Of a stretch of 64,000 bases of DNA, positions 48,073 to 56,986 are shown piece after piece (position 1 is the stretch's first letter; every line of letters starts with the position of its first letter). This DNA is from Lachnospiraceae bacterium (lineage in GTDB: Bacteria; Bacillota_A; Clostridia; Lachnospirales; Lachnospiraceae), in NCBI GenBank assembly GCA_009911175.1, contig QXWX01000005.1:62001-126000 (forward strand). The letters are read 5' to 3'. Under the pieces are notes generated by a model, which was given only the letters and a program-made list of their open reading frames with translations, did no database searches and had not been told where the DNA came from. Made by a program: the position numbers and the translations under genes.

Positions 48073-49289
48073 TTTATCCTCCTTTCCCGGCAATAAGAGT
48101 TCCTTTTAGAAAGCATCATCATTGCCGTTATGGAAACCACCCCTACGGTTATGGCAAAAATAATTGCTGCCTGGAAACTCTGTACCGGATATCCTGCAAA
48201 ACCAATAAACTCGGTCTTGCCAAATAGTATGCGGTTAGCAAGCAGCGAATACGGGTTTATGATTTTGAGCCAGGTATTACTGAAACAGCTCTGTGACGCG
48301 CCTGTAATAATGAAACACAGAGCTGCTCCGAAATCAGCGACAAACGGAACAAGGGCATTACGCCCAAACATGGAAATCAATAGAAACACCATGCTCATTG
48401 TCCATACGCCGACTGCCCTTATCACTGCGGACAGAATCGCATATTGCCATAAATTACAGTTTACCGCAGCCGTGCTGAAATTGCTGACAGCATACAGCGG
48501 AAGATTTCCTCCTTCCGCCGTTCCGAAGAAATACACAAAGCCAATATAATCCACAACAGAAAACCATATGGCCACACTGAGCACAAACAAAGAAGCTGCG
48601 GTAATTTTAGCAAATGTGGTCTTTTTACCGCCGCCCGGATTTGTCAGCAGCAGCATATCCATCTGTGTTTCCTTTTCGCAGACAAAGGTGCTGACAACCC
48701 CGTACAGACACAGAAATAAAACCAATATGCCCGAAAAATCATAGTTCAGATAATAGTTATACATTTCCTCATAGGCAAAGGCTTTTATGCTTCGCCCAGA
48801 ATAAAGGTGATAGATCACACTGTTTTTACGTGCTTCTACAGTCTGCCCCCGTTCTTTGTAAACAGCGGCATTTTTCTTTGCCCTCTCTGCCACTTGAAAC
48901 GCATAAGTCCGATAATGGTAGAAATATTCCATAGGCTCTACATAGTATTTTTCCAGGATATTCCGGTCACTGTATATATTTCCCGTCATCATATCCGGAT
49001 TGTCTTTGGCTGTGCTTGCTGTCATATCAGCCGTAGCGTCTGCTAACGGCTGATATATGGAAAGAAGATGATTGATTTTTTCAGCAGTGATCTCCCCTCT
49101 GTAATCCTCATAAAGCTGCCAATACACGCTGTTCCAACTGCGGCTGTCATTTCCATCCGCCAGGTAGGAATACGAATGGAATTCGCTGTTTATTTTGAAC
49201 AGGTTTATTACACTGAACAAGATGAGTACAACAAGTATTGACCGCTTGCAGAATAATTTGTAAAATTCATATTTGATTAAGCGCGTCAT
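48048..49289 (-). CDS. ABC-2 type permease (second module)
   Basis: 413 aa. N-terminal membrane segment (about 19-32), a long extracellular region (about 33-180) and five or six further segments. Same topology as the island permease at 29963-31369. It overlaps the start of the fused permease gene by 25 bp. Works with the ATPase encoded 17 nt upstream. Confidence 0.82.
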   Translation of the reverse strand: MTRLIKYEFYKLFCKRSILVVLILFSVINLFKINSEFHSYSYLADGNDSRSWNSVYWQLYEDYRGEITAEKINHLLSIYQPLADATADMTASTAKDNPDMMTGNIYSDRNILEKYYVEPMEYFYHYRTYAFQVAERAKKNAAVYKERGQTVEARKNSVIYHLYSGRSIKAFAYEEMYNYYLNYDFSGILVLFLCLYGVVSTFVCEKETQMDMLLLTNPGGGKKTTFAKITAASLFVLSVAIWFSVVDYIGFVYFFGTAEGGNLPLYAVSNFSTAAVNCNLWQYAILSAVIRAVGVWTMSMVFLLISMFGRNALVPFVADFGAALCFIITGASQSCFSNTWLKIINPYSLLANRILFGKTEFIGFAGYPVQSFQAAIIFAITVGVVSITAMMMLSKRNSYCRERRIKCLDLCTK

Positions 49290-49306
49290 GTTATCTCTCC
49301 CTTAAC

Positions 49307-50170
49307 TCATTGCCCACGGAAGTAATATAGAAATACATCTTCCAGGTTAGGGGAAACCTTTACCGCGTCTGAAGCAGGCAGCATATCGCTTACGATTCTT
49401 ACTAAAAAGCGTTCCCCCTGCTGTTTCATATTGCTGACATAATATTTGCTTCCAAGTCTGGCAGCGTCTTCCCCGTTTACTGTCACCTCCCACACTTTCC
49501 CATAGATATTCTGTTCTAATGTGTCGGTAGTTCCCTGGGTTATTAAGGAGCCTTCCTTTAAGATCATAATCTCCTTTGCGATACACTCCACATCGGAAAC
49601 GATATGGGTGGCCAGCAAAATTGTCCGCCCCCGCGCGAATTTTGAGATCAGGTTGCGGAAGCGGATACGTTCACTGGGATCAAGCCCTGCTGTCGGCTCA
49701 TCCAAAATGAGAATTTCAGGATCGCCCAGCATCGCCTGGACAATGCCGACCCTCTGCCGCATACCGCCGGAAAGAGCGCCAATCTTTTTCTCTTTAGCAT
49801 TTGAAAGATTGACAATGCTCAGAAGCTCCAAAGCCCGTTTTTTTCCCTGTTCGTCAGGGATTCCTTTCAGCGCACACATATACAGCAGAAAATCCATCAC
49901 TGTAAAATCCCGGTAGAAAAAAGGATATTGCGGCATATATCCGATTTTTGACAGGAAGTCCTTACCCAATGTTCCTGCATCCTGTCCGTCAATCAAAACC
50001 GTTCCGCCATCGCTTCCCAAAATACCCACAAATATATTGATCAGTGTCGTCTTTCCCGCGCCGTTAGCGCCCAAAAGCCCATAGACGCCCTCCGTAAGCT
50101 CCGTGGTGAAATCTTTCAGGGCATACTTGCCCTTATACTGCTTTGAAACATTTTGCAATGATATTTTCAT
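49307..50170 (-). CDS. ABC exporter ATP-binding protein (second module)
   Basis: 287 aa. Walker A GANGAGKTTLINIF, signature LSGGMRQRVGIVQ, Walker B ILILDEPTAGLDP, switch LLATHIVSDVE. Close in type to the island ATPase at 31366-32244. ATG 50168-50170 follows GCGAGGTGA; TTG two codons upstream is less likely. Third gene of the lipoprotein-lipoprotein-ATPase-permease-permease operon. Confidence 0.93.
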   Translation of the reverse strand: MKISLQNVSKQYKGKYALKDFTTELTEGVYGLLGANGAGKTTLINIFVGILGSDGGTVLIDGQDAGTLGKDFLSKIGYMPQYPFFYRDFTVMDFLLYMCALKGIPDEQGKKRALELLSIVNLSNAKEKKIGALSGGMRQRVGIVQAMLGDPEILILDEPTAGLDPSERIRFRNLISKFARGRTILLATHIVSDVECIAKEIMILKEGSLITQGTTDTLEQNIYGKVWEVTVNGEDAARLGSKYYVSNMKQQGERFLVRIVSDMLPASDAVKVSPNLEDVFLYYFRGQ

Positions 50171-50176
50171 AGGCAA

Positions 50177-51442
50177 TCACCTCGCAAAGCCAAAGGTTGT
50201 TATCAATGTGCTTACCTCGTCAATACCCCGTCCAAGCACAACGATACAGATGCCGGATTCATCCAAAATCAAAATCTGTGGAACACGCAGAAAATAGGTA
50301 CTGTTGCTGTCCTGAACAGTTTCCGTATGGATACTTTTTCCCGATGCCGTATCATAAATGTTGATTGTAACACTGCTTTCCTCCAAAATAGCAGTAGCCA
50401 CATATTTTCCCTGCCCGGAGCAGTAAACACCGTCTTTTCCCTCACTGCGGCTTGAGAACGACATCGTATTTTCTGTATTGGATATGGTATCAAGCATCAG
50501 CAGGGTTCCATTATTTTTGTCAAAACTCTGGGGCATAATAAGCAGGTTTCCGCCCTTTTGCACTTCTTCCGTATCTACCTTGTAATCCCCCTTTTTGGTA
50601 ATCGTGAAATTTGCGCTGTCTGTGGATACTGTACCATAAACACTGACCCCGTCCCCGCCAATGGAGGTATCTGTAGCCATGCCTACATAGACTAAAGTGC
50701 TGTTCCCCGTAAAGGTAAGGCTGTCCATGGTTGCAATCTGCATATTACCTGCCGTGCCTTCTTCGGAATAGTTCAGAATGGTACGAACCTTCCGGGAAGA
50801 AACATCATAAAGGTAAAGCCCCTGAAGTCCGCCGAAAGCAACCTGTTTTCCGTCCTGTGAAATAGTGATCCCTGTGATCTGCGAGGTAAAATCGTCACTT
50901 AATAATCCGCTAAAGGAAATGGTATCCTGAATAGCAAAGTCCTTATTCAGTATGTATCCATTGATGCCGCCGCTTTCTGATGCAGCAAATGAACCGTTGC
51001 CGCCTCCGCCGCCAGCCTTTCCCTGGCCCACAACAAAGTAGCCGTCTGTAAAAGTCTGTACGCATAAATCTTCCATGAAAATATCCACACTTGCGATTGT
51101 TTCGCCTTTCCCCATATCGTAAAGATAAAGCTGATCCGCCGCAACGATAATCCGGCTTCCATCAGCATAATAGCAGCCGCTGACCTTTCCTGAAAAAGCG
51201 GAATCCTTAACCGTGCTGACCGCCATAATATTTTTATCTGTGCCGTTATCCTGCAGATCAATCACGTTCATTTCGCTGCTTTCATTTCCGGTATTTTCCG
51301 ATGAATCATCTTCTACGGATTGCGGTTCCATGTTTATGGCTCCATTTTCAGATCTGTTCCCATTCTCCTGTCTATCCCCGCAGGCCGACAGATGAAGCGC
51401 CAAAGCAAGCATAAGTATCATACACATCCATTTTGTTTTCAT
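50177..51442 (-). CDS. Beta-propeller-like lipoprotein (second module)
   Basis: 421 aa. Lipobox HLSAC (Cys21), an acidic linker, then repeated beta blades (CYYADGSRIIVAADQLYLYD, GKQVAFGGLQGLYLYDVSS, KYVATAILEESSVTINIYD) of WD40/propeller type. Extracellular, membrane-anchored, probably binding or sensing a ligand for the transporter. Its start lies 2 nt after the stop of the preceding lipoprotein gene. The propeller type recalls the domain fused to the second permease. Confidence 0.8.
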   Translation of the reverse strand: MKTKWMCMILMLALALHLSACGDRQENGNRSENGAINMEPQSVEDDSSENTGNESSEMNVIDLQDNGTDKNIMAVSTVKDSAFSGKVSGCYYADGSRIIVAADQLYLYDMGKGETIASVDIFMEDLCVQTFTDGYFVVGQGKAGGGGGNGSFAASESGGINGYILNKDFAIQDTISFSGLLSDDFTSQITGITISQDGKQVAFGGLQGLYLYDVSSRKVRTILNYSEEGTAGNMQIATMDSLTFTGNSTLVYVGMATDTSIGGDGVSVYGTVSTDSANFTITKKGDYKVDTEEVQKGGNLLIMPQSFDKNNGTLLMLDTISNTENTMSFSSRSEGKDGVYCSGQGKYVATAILEESSVTINIYDTASGKSIHTETVQDSNSTYFLRVPQILILDESGICIVVLGRGIDEVSTLITTFGFAR

Positions 51443-51444
51443 TT

Positions 51445-52551
51445 TCAGTCCTTCTTGTATAATAAAATTGAACCTGTTTTACTTGTAACTGAATTTCCGT
51501 CCGCCGCAACGGCTGTCGCATAAAAGGTATTAAAGCCATCCAGCTTAGCGGTATCTATGGTTGCCTCAATAATCCACACATTTCCTTTGCTTAATGTGAC
51601 ATCACAGGAAACCACTCCATCAAAAGATATGGGCTTATGGTTTAAGAAAAATGATATGCCATATCTTGCGCCTGGCGTTCCACAAAGGGTGTAGCGCACG
51701 GTAAGCGTATCTTTCCCGGTAAGGTTGATATTGTCATACACCACCTCGCCATCATGGGTCATCGTCCAATAAACACTGTTATCCATGGTATCCATCGTAA
51801 CGCCATCCCATCCTGCTTTCACAAGCTCATTCTCAATAAAAGAGGAAGTGACTTTTTCCTCTGAAATGCTGACATCACGAAAAGCAGTTATACTTTCTCC
51901 ATTAATGCTGTCATTTTCCGGAGCATCCTCATTAAAATGCAGTTTCAGCACTCTTTCAAAACTCTGATGATACCAGCCATAGCTTGAGGTTTCTTTCATA
52001 TCAGGCTGGAAATCGGGCCTGGTGACGCTCACGACCGTCATATTCAGGGTATCGCCTTTTTTCCCTGTGTCCGGTGTGAACACAAAGGAAAATTTCTCTT
52101 CATGCTTTTCTGATGTCCGGAAGCAGTGGAGATACTCGTATTCCGCCCCCGTATCGTTCACCTTGTAGGCTTGCGGCTTTCCGTCCAAAAAAAGCAGGAA
52201 GCCAATGCTGTCCAATTTCCCCTCTGATGAAAACTGATAGTCAAGGACAAATTCTCCGCCATGATACTCATAAGGCAAAACACTCTGGTCATCCGCTCTG
52301 GCGGGATCGACTTCCCCATGGCTGAGAAACCCTAAATCTCCGTCCTCCTGCGCCCCGGCGAATGGGTCTTCTTCTACGTTTTGCGGCGGGGCATTCTCGT
52401 CCGCAATGTTATACCCTTCGGGCGCCCCTGAATTCATGCCCTTACGGGCGGTCGGACAGTTTTCGCTGTCCGATAAAGTATAATTTCCACAGGCCGCCAC
52501 AGCAAAAGGCAAAACAAGAATCATAGCTAATGATAAGAATCGCTTTCGCAT
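51445..52551 (-). CDS. Lipoprotein of unknown function (second module)
   Basis: 368 aa. Lipobox AVAAC (Cys21), then a beta-rich mature part with two Ig-like or jelly-roll-like halves (SEGKLDSIGFLLFLDGKPQ; MTHDGEVVYDNINLTGKD). No family recognised. First gene of the transporter operon, with GGAGG before ATG 52549-52551 and the paired-hexamer promoter at 52587-52618. Confidence 0.75.
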   Translation of the reverse strand: MRKRFLSLAMILVLPFAVAACGNYTLSDSENCPTARKGMNSGAPEGYNIADENAPPQNVEEDPFAGAQEDGDLGFLSHGEVDPARADDQSVLPYEYHGGEFVLDYQFSSEGKLDSIGFLLFLDGKPQAYKVNDTGAEYEYLHCFRTSEKHEEKFSFVFTPDTGKKGDTLNMTVVSVTRPDFQPDMKETSSYGWYHQSFERVLKLHFNEDAPENDSINGESITAFRDVSISEEKVTSSFIENELVKAGWDGVTMDTMDNSVYWTMTHDGEVVYDNINLTGKDTLTVRYTLCGTPGARYGISFFLNHKPISFDGVVSCDVTLSKGNVWIIEATIDTAKLDGFNTFYATAVAADGNSVTSKTGSILLYKKD

Positions 52552-52586
52552 CGTCCATCCTCCTACTTGTTTTTGATTCGACTTTC

Positions 52587-52618
52587 ATTATAAAAACCAA
52601 AAGTCAAAATGTGGTCAA
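52587..52618 (-). promoter_or_regulatory. Promoter with response-regulator site, second transporter operon
   Basis: Minus strand: TTGACC (52613-52618), TTGACT (52602-52607), 11-bp period, TATAAT (52587-52592) 20 bp after the first hexamer. The same pair stands before the regulator gene at 55895-55926. Confidence 0.75.
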
Positions 52619-52650
52619 GGAATAGAAAAAATTCCACCTGTACGGTTGGA

Positions 52651-52694
52651 TGCTAATCCGCAGTCGCATTTTCATTGCAATAAATTGCATAAAA
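52651..52694. repeat. Repeat shared with trmO 3' end (41845-41888)
   Basis: Inverted match of 39/44 bases to 41845-41888. Core ATGCAATTTATTGCAAT is itself nearly palindromic. A neighbouring CCACCTGTACGGTTGG (52634-52649) also resembles CCAGCTGTGCGGTTGC at 41814-41829. Confidence 0.6.
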
Positions 52695-52732
52695 ATTGCC
52701 AACAAACTGTAATTTCTCACAAGTTTGTTGGC
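52691..52732 (-). terminator. Terminator after clpP (conserved-loop hairpin)
   Basis: Perfect 11-bp stem GCCAACAAACT/AGTTTGTTGGC (52698-52708 and 52722-52732) with 13-nt loop, then AATTTTTAT on the minus strand. Stem and loop are related to the hairpin at 60774-60808, with compensating base changes. It insulates araC-clpP from the transporter operon. Confidence 0.85.
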
Positions 52733-52827
52733 TCTGCATCTATATATCTGGCTCTTTGATAAGGTATTTGTTCTCCCATGCAAATGAAAATTGAGCCACT
52801 TCTTTTCAAGCAGCGTTACGAGCAAAA

Positions 52828-53418
52828 TCAACGCTTCTTTACTATTTTATCAATCAGGCCAAAATCCATTGCTTCTTTTGCTGTCATATAATTATCACGT
52901 TCGGTTGCAATAGCAACTTCATCAATACTTTTTCCTGTATTTTCTGATAAAATGGTGTTTAATCGTTTTTTACTTTTTTGTATATGGTCAGATGTAATTT
53001 TTATATCGGTTGCCTGTCCCTGAATTCCATTTCCATGAATGGCAGGTTGATGTATCATAATTTCTGCATTAGGCAAAGCAAGACGTTTTCCCTTTGTACC
53101 TCCTGCCAATAAAAAGGCTCCAAAACTTGCGGCAAGACCTATACATATTGTTGATACATCACATTTGACATATTGCATTGTGTCATAAATAGCAAAACCC
53201 GCCGAAACAGAACCGCCTGGACTATTTATATATAATTGAATGTCTTTTCCTGGGTCTTGGGATTCTAAAAACAGCATTTGCGCAATAATCAAACTTGCTG
53301 AAACATCACTTACTTCTTCTCCTAAAAAAACAATTCTATCGGACAATAGTCTTGAAAAAATATCATAACTTCGTTCTCCTCGGCTTGTCTGTTCAATAAC
53401 ATACGGAATTGTACTCAT
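52828..53418 (-). CDS. clpP: ATP-dependent Clp protease proteolytic subunit (accessory ClpP)
   Basis: 196-aa, full-length ClpP serine protease. Catalytic Ser in GLAASFGAF (the usual Met after Ser is Phe), His in MIHQPAI, Asp in [18 protein letters not shown] is the oxyanion loop. It would form barrels fed by a Clp ATPase, none of which is encoded here. ATG 53416-53418 overlaps the AraC stop codon (ATGA), so the two are translationally coupled. Located between a two-component system and its transporter operon, it looks like inserted cargo. Confidence 0.93.
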   Translation of the reverse strand: MSTIPYVIEQTSRGERSYDIFSRLLSDRIVFLGEEVSDVSASLIIAQMLFLESQDPGKDIQLYINSPGGSVSAGFAIYDTMQYVKCDVSTICIGLAASFGAFLLAGGTKGKRLALPNAEIMIHQPAIHGNGIQGQATDIKITSDHIQKSKKRLNTILSENTGKSIDEVAIATERDNYMTAKEAMDFGLIDKIVKKR

Positions 53419-53831
53419 GCTGCCAATTTACCTCCTGCTAAATAATACATAAATGAGTATCCATTAAACGAACCCATCATGCATATCTTCGATTGTTTAG
53501 GATAGAACACACCATTTTTTCGATAAATATTAGGCGTGCATTCATATAGCTGTTTAAAAGCTAGTGTGAATGCTTGCTGTGAATCATAATATGCTTCATA
53601 AGCAATTTCAACAATGGGCTGCTCTGTTTCTACAAGTTTTTGAGCAGCCAAAGTCAGCCTACGCCCCTGTATGTATTTATAAACCGTACATTTTGTTTCT
53701 TCAGTAAAAATTCTGGCTATATAGAATTTTGAATAATTTAATGCATTTGCTATTTTATCAAGCGACAAATCCTCGTTAATGTGCGTTTCTATATAGTCTA
53801 CTATTTTTTCTACAACTGTATTATTGTTCAT
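53415..53831 (-). CDS. AraC-family transcription regulator, DNA-binding domain only
   Basis: About 138 aa. Two helix-turn-helix units of AraC type ([19 protein letters not shown], then [22 protein letters not shown]). A short C-terminal tail (about 35 aa) replaces the usual effector domain, like small MarA/SoxS-type activators. ATG 53829-53831 follows AAAGGAGTG. Coupled to clpP, which it may control. Confidence 0.88.
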   Translation of the reverse strand: MNNNTVVEKIVDYIETHINEDLSLDKIANALNYSKFYIARIFTEETKCTVYKYIQGRRLTLAAQKLVETEQPIVEIAYEAYYDSQQAFTLAFKQLYECTPNIYRKNGVFYPKQSKICMMGSFNGYSFMYYLAGGKLAA

Positions 53832-53924
53832 ATATGACACTCCTTTCCCTTTTTAATATAACATAACTTTTTAAAATTATCTTAATAGAAATTGCCCTAA
53901 TTAGAAACCAGAAAAGCGACAGAA

Positions 53925-55211
53925 TTATCCTGCCGCCATTTTGTGGACTGCAAGTTTAATTGTTACACAAGCTCCACTAGGAGCAATATTTGAAAGTTCT
54001 ATACTTCCGCCGTGTTTCTGGCTAAGGACACGGCTTGTAGCCAATCCCAGGCCCATATGCTCTCCCGTTTTATCCTCAGAATAAAGAAAGGTGTTCTTTT
54101 TACGGAGCATTGCCCTTGAAAAACCTTTGCCATCGTCTGATATGGTTATCATAAGCATACCATCGGTAAGGGAGTACCCAAAATTCACCTTGCTTTTGGC
54201 ATATCGAATGGCATTAGAAAAGATATTCTCGACAATACGGTAAAAGATCTGCTCGTCTAATTTCACCTGACATTCGGATATGGCAGAATGGTATGCAATC
54301 TCCAGGCTATGTTGTTCTGCAAGAAACGAAAGGCTTTCCGTAGCTCTTCTTAAAAAGTCCGGTAACTGAACTACGGAATACTTTGTTTCCGTTTCTTCAA
54401 TGGCATTCAGGTCACGGATATAATCTGTATAATGTTCAAGCCGTTTTGCCGTTACCGCAAGGTTAGACAGTGTATGCCGCAATTCTTCGCCATTCAGATT
54501 TCCATCTGCCAGGCATTGCTGCATATATTCCACATATCCCTCAACAATCGCAATGGGATTTCTGAGGTCATGTGCCACTGATGCCTGCAGGATTCTGCGC
54601 TGCTCAATCATGTTCCATAGCTGACGGTTGTTATCATAGAGCGCCTGCCGCATTTCTTCAAAAGCGGTGCAGAGCCTTCCTAATTCATCATTCCTGTTAT
54701 AATCAACCATAAAATCAAGGTCTTGCTCCCGGATATGTTTTGTCGCGTCGGCAAGAACCTGAATGGGCGGTGACAGTTCTTTCCTATAAAACCACCATGC
54801 GCACAGCATGATACCTGTAATGGAATAGACAAAAGGAAACAGCACCATAGAAATGCCTGCCATTCTGTATACAAACTTTTGCTTTGGGCGAAGCGCCACG
54901 AAGCCGGACTCGATTTTCTCTATTATGAATTCCGTATTCTCCAGAGCCACATCCACTCCGGTAGGAACGAGCATATCCACCTGGGCAGGTTCGTCAAGGA
55001 TAACCCTCTGCCTTCCCTCTAATACCCTCCCGTCCGCTGTGACCGTCCGGGTATTTAGCCAGACCTCCTGAGAATCGGGAAGTATCACTTTCTGTATACG
55101 GTAGCATCCATAAATCGTCAGGACAGATGCCGCAAAAACAAGAAACATTGTAGCAGCTACCGCACAGATAAAATCTCTTTTCATTGATCCGAGTTTCCTC
55201 ATTTTTTCCAT
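53925..55211 (-). CDS. Sensor histidine kinase (second module)
   Basis: 428 aa. Membrane segments at about 13-35 and 120-140 with an extracellular loop of about 85 residues; HAMP; phospho-acceptor box SVAHDLRNPIAIVEGYV; N box IFSNAIRYAKS; G boxes DDGKGFSR and GLGLATSRVL. Same layout as the island kinase, and the same 13-bp overlap with its regulator gene. ATG 55209-55211 follows GGGGGATGGG. Confidence 0.93.
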   Translation of the reverse strand: MEKMRKLGSMKRDFICAVAATMFLVFAASVLTIYGCYRIQKVILPDSQEVWLNTRTVTADGRVLEGRQRVILDEPAQVDMLVPTGVDVALENTEFIIEKIESGFVALRPKQKFVYRMAGISMVLFPFVYSITGIMLCAWWFYRKELSPPIQVLADATKHIREQDLDFMVDYNRNDELGRLCTAFEEMRQALYDNNRQLWNMIEQRRILQASVAHDLRNPIAIVEGYVEYMQQCLADGNLNGEELRHTLSNLAVTAKRLEHYTDYIRDLNAIEETETKYSVVQLPDFLRRATESLSFLAEQHSLEIAYHSAISECQVKLDEQIFYRIVENIFSNAIRYAKSKVNFGYSLTDGMLMITISDDGKGFSRAMLRKKNTFLYSEDKTGEHMGLGLATSRVLSQKHGGSIELSNIAPSGACVTIKLAVHKMAAG

Positions 55212-55873
55212 CTGTAACCCATCCCCCAGACTGTTTCGATGTATTCCCTGCCCGTAGCTTCCTTCAGTTTATTCCTGATCTTTCGGATATGCTCTTTTAT
55301 GACTCCACTATCTCCTTCGGCATTCAGCCCCCACACGGCTTCATAGATCCGTTCCCTGTCGAATATCTGATTGGCGTTACGCATCAGAAACTCCACAATG
55401 TCAAACTCACGGTTTGACAGGTTCAGCGGCTTTTCCCCATAAAAACAAGTACGTTCCGCAAGATTTACGATCAAGCCCTGAGAAGAAACGATTTTAGGCG
55501 TACACTTGCTTCGTTCATCCCTTCGCAGGTGAGCCGCCACTCTTGCAGTCAACTCTTTCAAGCTGAACGGCTTGGTTATGTAATCATCACCGCCAACCTG
55601 CAAGCCGATTATTTTGTCCTGTTCCGTAATCCGGGCTGTCAAAAACAAAATGGGGCAGACGACATTCTGGCGGATCATTTTGCATAACTCCAGTCCGTCT
55701 ATTTCCGGCATATTGATGTCAAGCAGAATCAAATCCGGATAGACATTCAGCATGGATATTGTCTGTTGTGCATTTTCCGCTACAAAAGCCTCATATCCAC
55801 ACTTCTGTAAGTGACTTGACAATAACTCTGTCAGCATTTTTTCATCATCAACAATGAGTATTTTGTATGCCAT
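55199..55873 (-). CDS. OmpR-family response regulator (second module)
   Basis: 224 aa. Receiver with IVDDEK, phospho-acceptor ILLDINMPEIDG, FLTARI, ITKPF; winged helix ending VWGMGYRWKK. ATG 55871-55873 after GGAGAGGAGG. Predicted to bind TTGACC-N5-TTGACT at its own promoter and that of the lipoprotein-ABC operon. Confidence 0.95.
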   Translation of the reverse strand: MAYKILIVDDEKMLTELLSSHLQKCGYEAFVAENAQQTISMLNVYPDLILLDINMPEIDGLELCKMIRQNVVCPILFLTARITEQDKIIGLQVGGDDYITKPFSLKELTARVAAHLRRDERSKCTPKIVSSQGLIVNLAERTCFYGEKPLNLSNREFDIVEFLMRNANQIFDRERIYEAVWGLNAEGDSGVIKEHIRKIRNKLKEATGREYIETVWGMGYRWKK

Positions 55874-55894
55874 AGCAGCCTCCTCTCCCAGAAT

Positions 55895-55926
55895 ATGATA
55901 CTGCAAATAAGTCAAAAAGTGGTCAA
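55895..55926 (-). promoter_or_regulatory. Promoter with response-regulator site, second two-component system
   Basis: Minus strand: TTGACC (55921-55926), TTGACT (55910-55915), 11-bp period, TATCAT (55895-55900) 20 bp after the first hexamer. Overlaps the 3' end of the FMN-binding gene. Confidence 0.7.
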
Positions 55927-56328
55927 TTTCCTGCTTTTCAGAGCGTTCTCAACCGCTTTTTTTATGACAGTGCTTGAATTTGTTGCGCCTGATATTGCGT
56001 CTACATCTATTTTCTGTTCATCAACTATACTGTCAGTGATAACTTCTGCAGTCTTTCCACGTTCATGCCTGTGCTCCAAAATGTTAATATTTGTGATTTC
56101 TCCATTTTGCACGGTAACTTCCACTTTGGCATATATAAAATCCACGTCATATTCACCAACATAAGCTCCGTCAGGAATATCAGAAATATTTATATCTTCA
56201 AAGGTGGTTTCCCTTACTGCCTGTTTATAGTCCGAAACACTTTTAAGGTAGAGGATTCCCAAAACGAAACCGACAAGCAAAAGGAACATGATAACAAATA
56301 ATACTGTTTTCTTTTTCGATATTCTCAC
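55912..56328 (-). CDS. FMN-binding domain protein, membrane anchored
   Basis: 138 aa. One N-terminal membrane segment, then an extracellular FMN-binding domain of the NqrC/RnfG type: VDAISGATNSSTV is the site where flavin can be attached to Thr by ApbE. Suggests extracytosolic electron transfer. GTG 56326-56328 is chosen for GGAGAGTG upstream and because it avoids deep overlap with the TetR gene, which ends 5 bp before it. Confidence 0.82.
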   Translation of the reverse strand: MRISKKKTVLFVIMFLLLVGFVLGILYLKSVSDYKQAVRETTFEDINISDIPDGAYVGEYDVDFIYAKVEVTVQNGEITNINILEHRHERGKTAEVITDSIVDEQKIDVDAISGATNSSTVIKKAVENALKSRKLTTF

Positions 56329-56332
56329 TTCA

Positions 56333-56971
56333 TCACTCTCCACTATCTGCAATAGAACAATACAACATATGAAAACCATGTTCTAAAAACTGGGCTTTTG
56401 ATAATCCCATTGCTTTTTTAATATATTCTTCTTTATTTTCTGCAAGCTGAATAAGCCCGGACAACATACCCCAGAAAATAAAAATTGTAGGCATGATTTT
56501 CAGATCGCTGCGTAAATCGCCTTTATCTATGCCGGATATTAAAAATTCCTTTATCTTTTTGTTTATTTCTTCCCCTATTTGATAAGTTTCTTTTTCCTCT
56601 GGAAGATAATCGTGGCTCTCAAAATCAATATTGATTTTATCCAATACCATTTTGAAGTAAAACGGAAATTCTTCCTGATACTGAACCAATCCACGACAAA
56701 TGAAATTGTATTGTTCTTTTGTGGTTCGCTGCTGCTCCAATGCAGAAGCGATGTAATAATAAAGTTTTTTCATGCTGTCCAGCACTAAGATACCAACAAT
56801 TTCCTCTTTGTTCTCAAAATACACATATAAAGTCGCTTTGCTGTATCCGGCTGCTTTGGCTATATCGTCCATAGAGGTTGCCGCTATGCCTCTCTCCAAG
56901 AACAATACTGACGCAGCGGAAGCAATTTTTTCCCGGTGTACGCTTTTCGGCTCTTTTTTTCTCCGTGCCAT
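56333..56971 (-). CDS. TetR/AcrR-family repressor
   Basis: 212 aa. N-terminal helix-turn-helix (TSMDDIAKAAGYSKATLYVYF, residues 33-53), C-terminal ligand-binding helices. First gene of a short operon with the FMN-binding protein. The dyad over its -10 box (56987-57007) suggests it represses itself. Confidence 0.92.
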   Translation of the reverse strand: MARRKKEPKSVHREKIASAASVLFLERGIAATSMDDIAKAAGYSKATLYVYFENKEEIVGILVLDSMKKLYYYIASALEQQRTTKEQYNFICRGLVQYQEEFPFYFKMVLDKINIDFESHDYLPEEKETYQIGEEINKKIKEFLISGIDKGDLRSDLKIMPTIFIFWGMLSGLIQLAENKEEYIKKAMGLSKAQFLEHGFHMLYCSIADSGE

Positions 56972-56986
56972 TGTCTGCCTCCTTAT

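Noticed and set aside
52604..52831. 75-codon minus-strand frame after clpP
   Set aside because: It runs through a terminator hairpin, a repeat and the operator of the next operon; no ribosome binding site.
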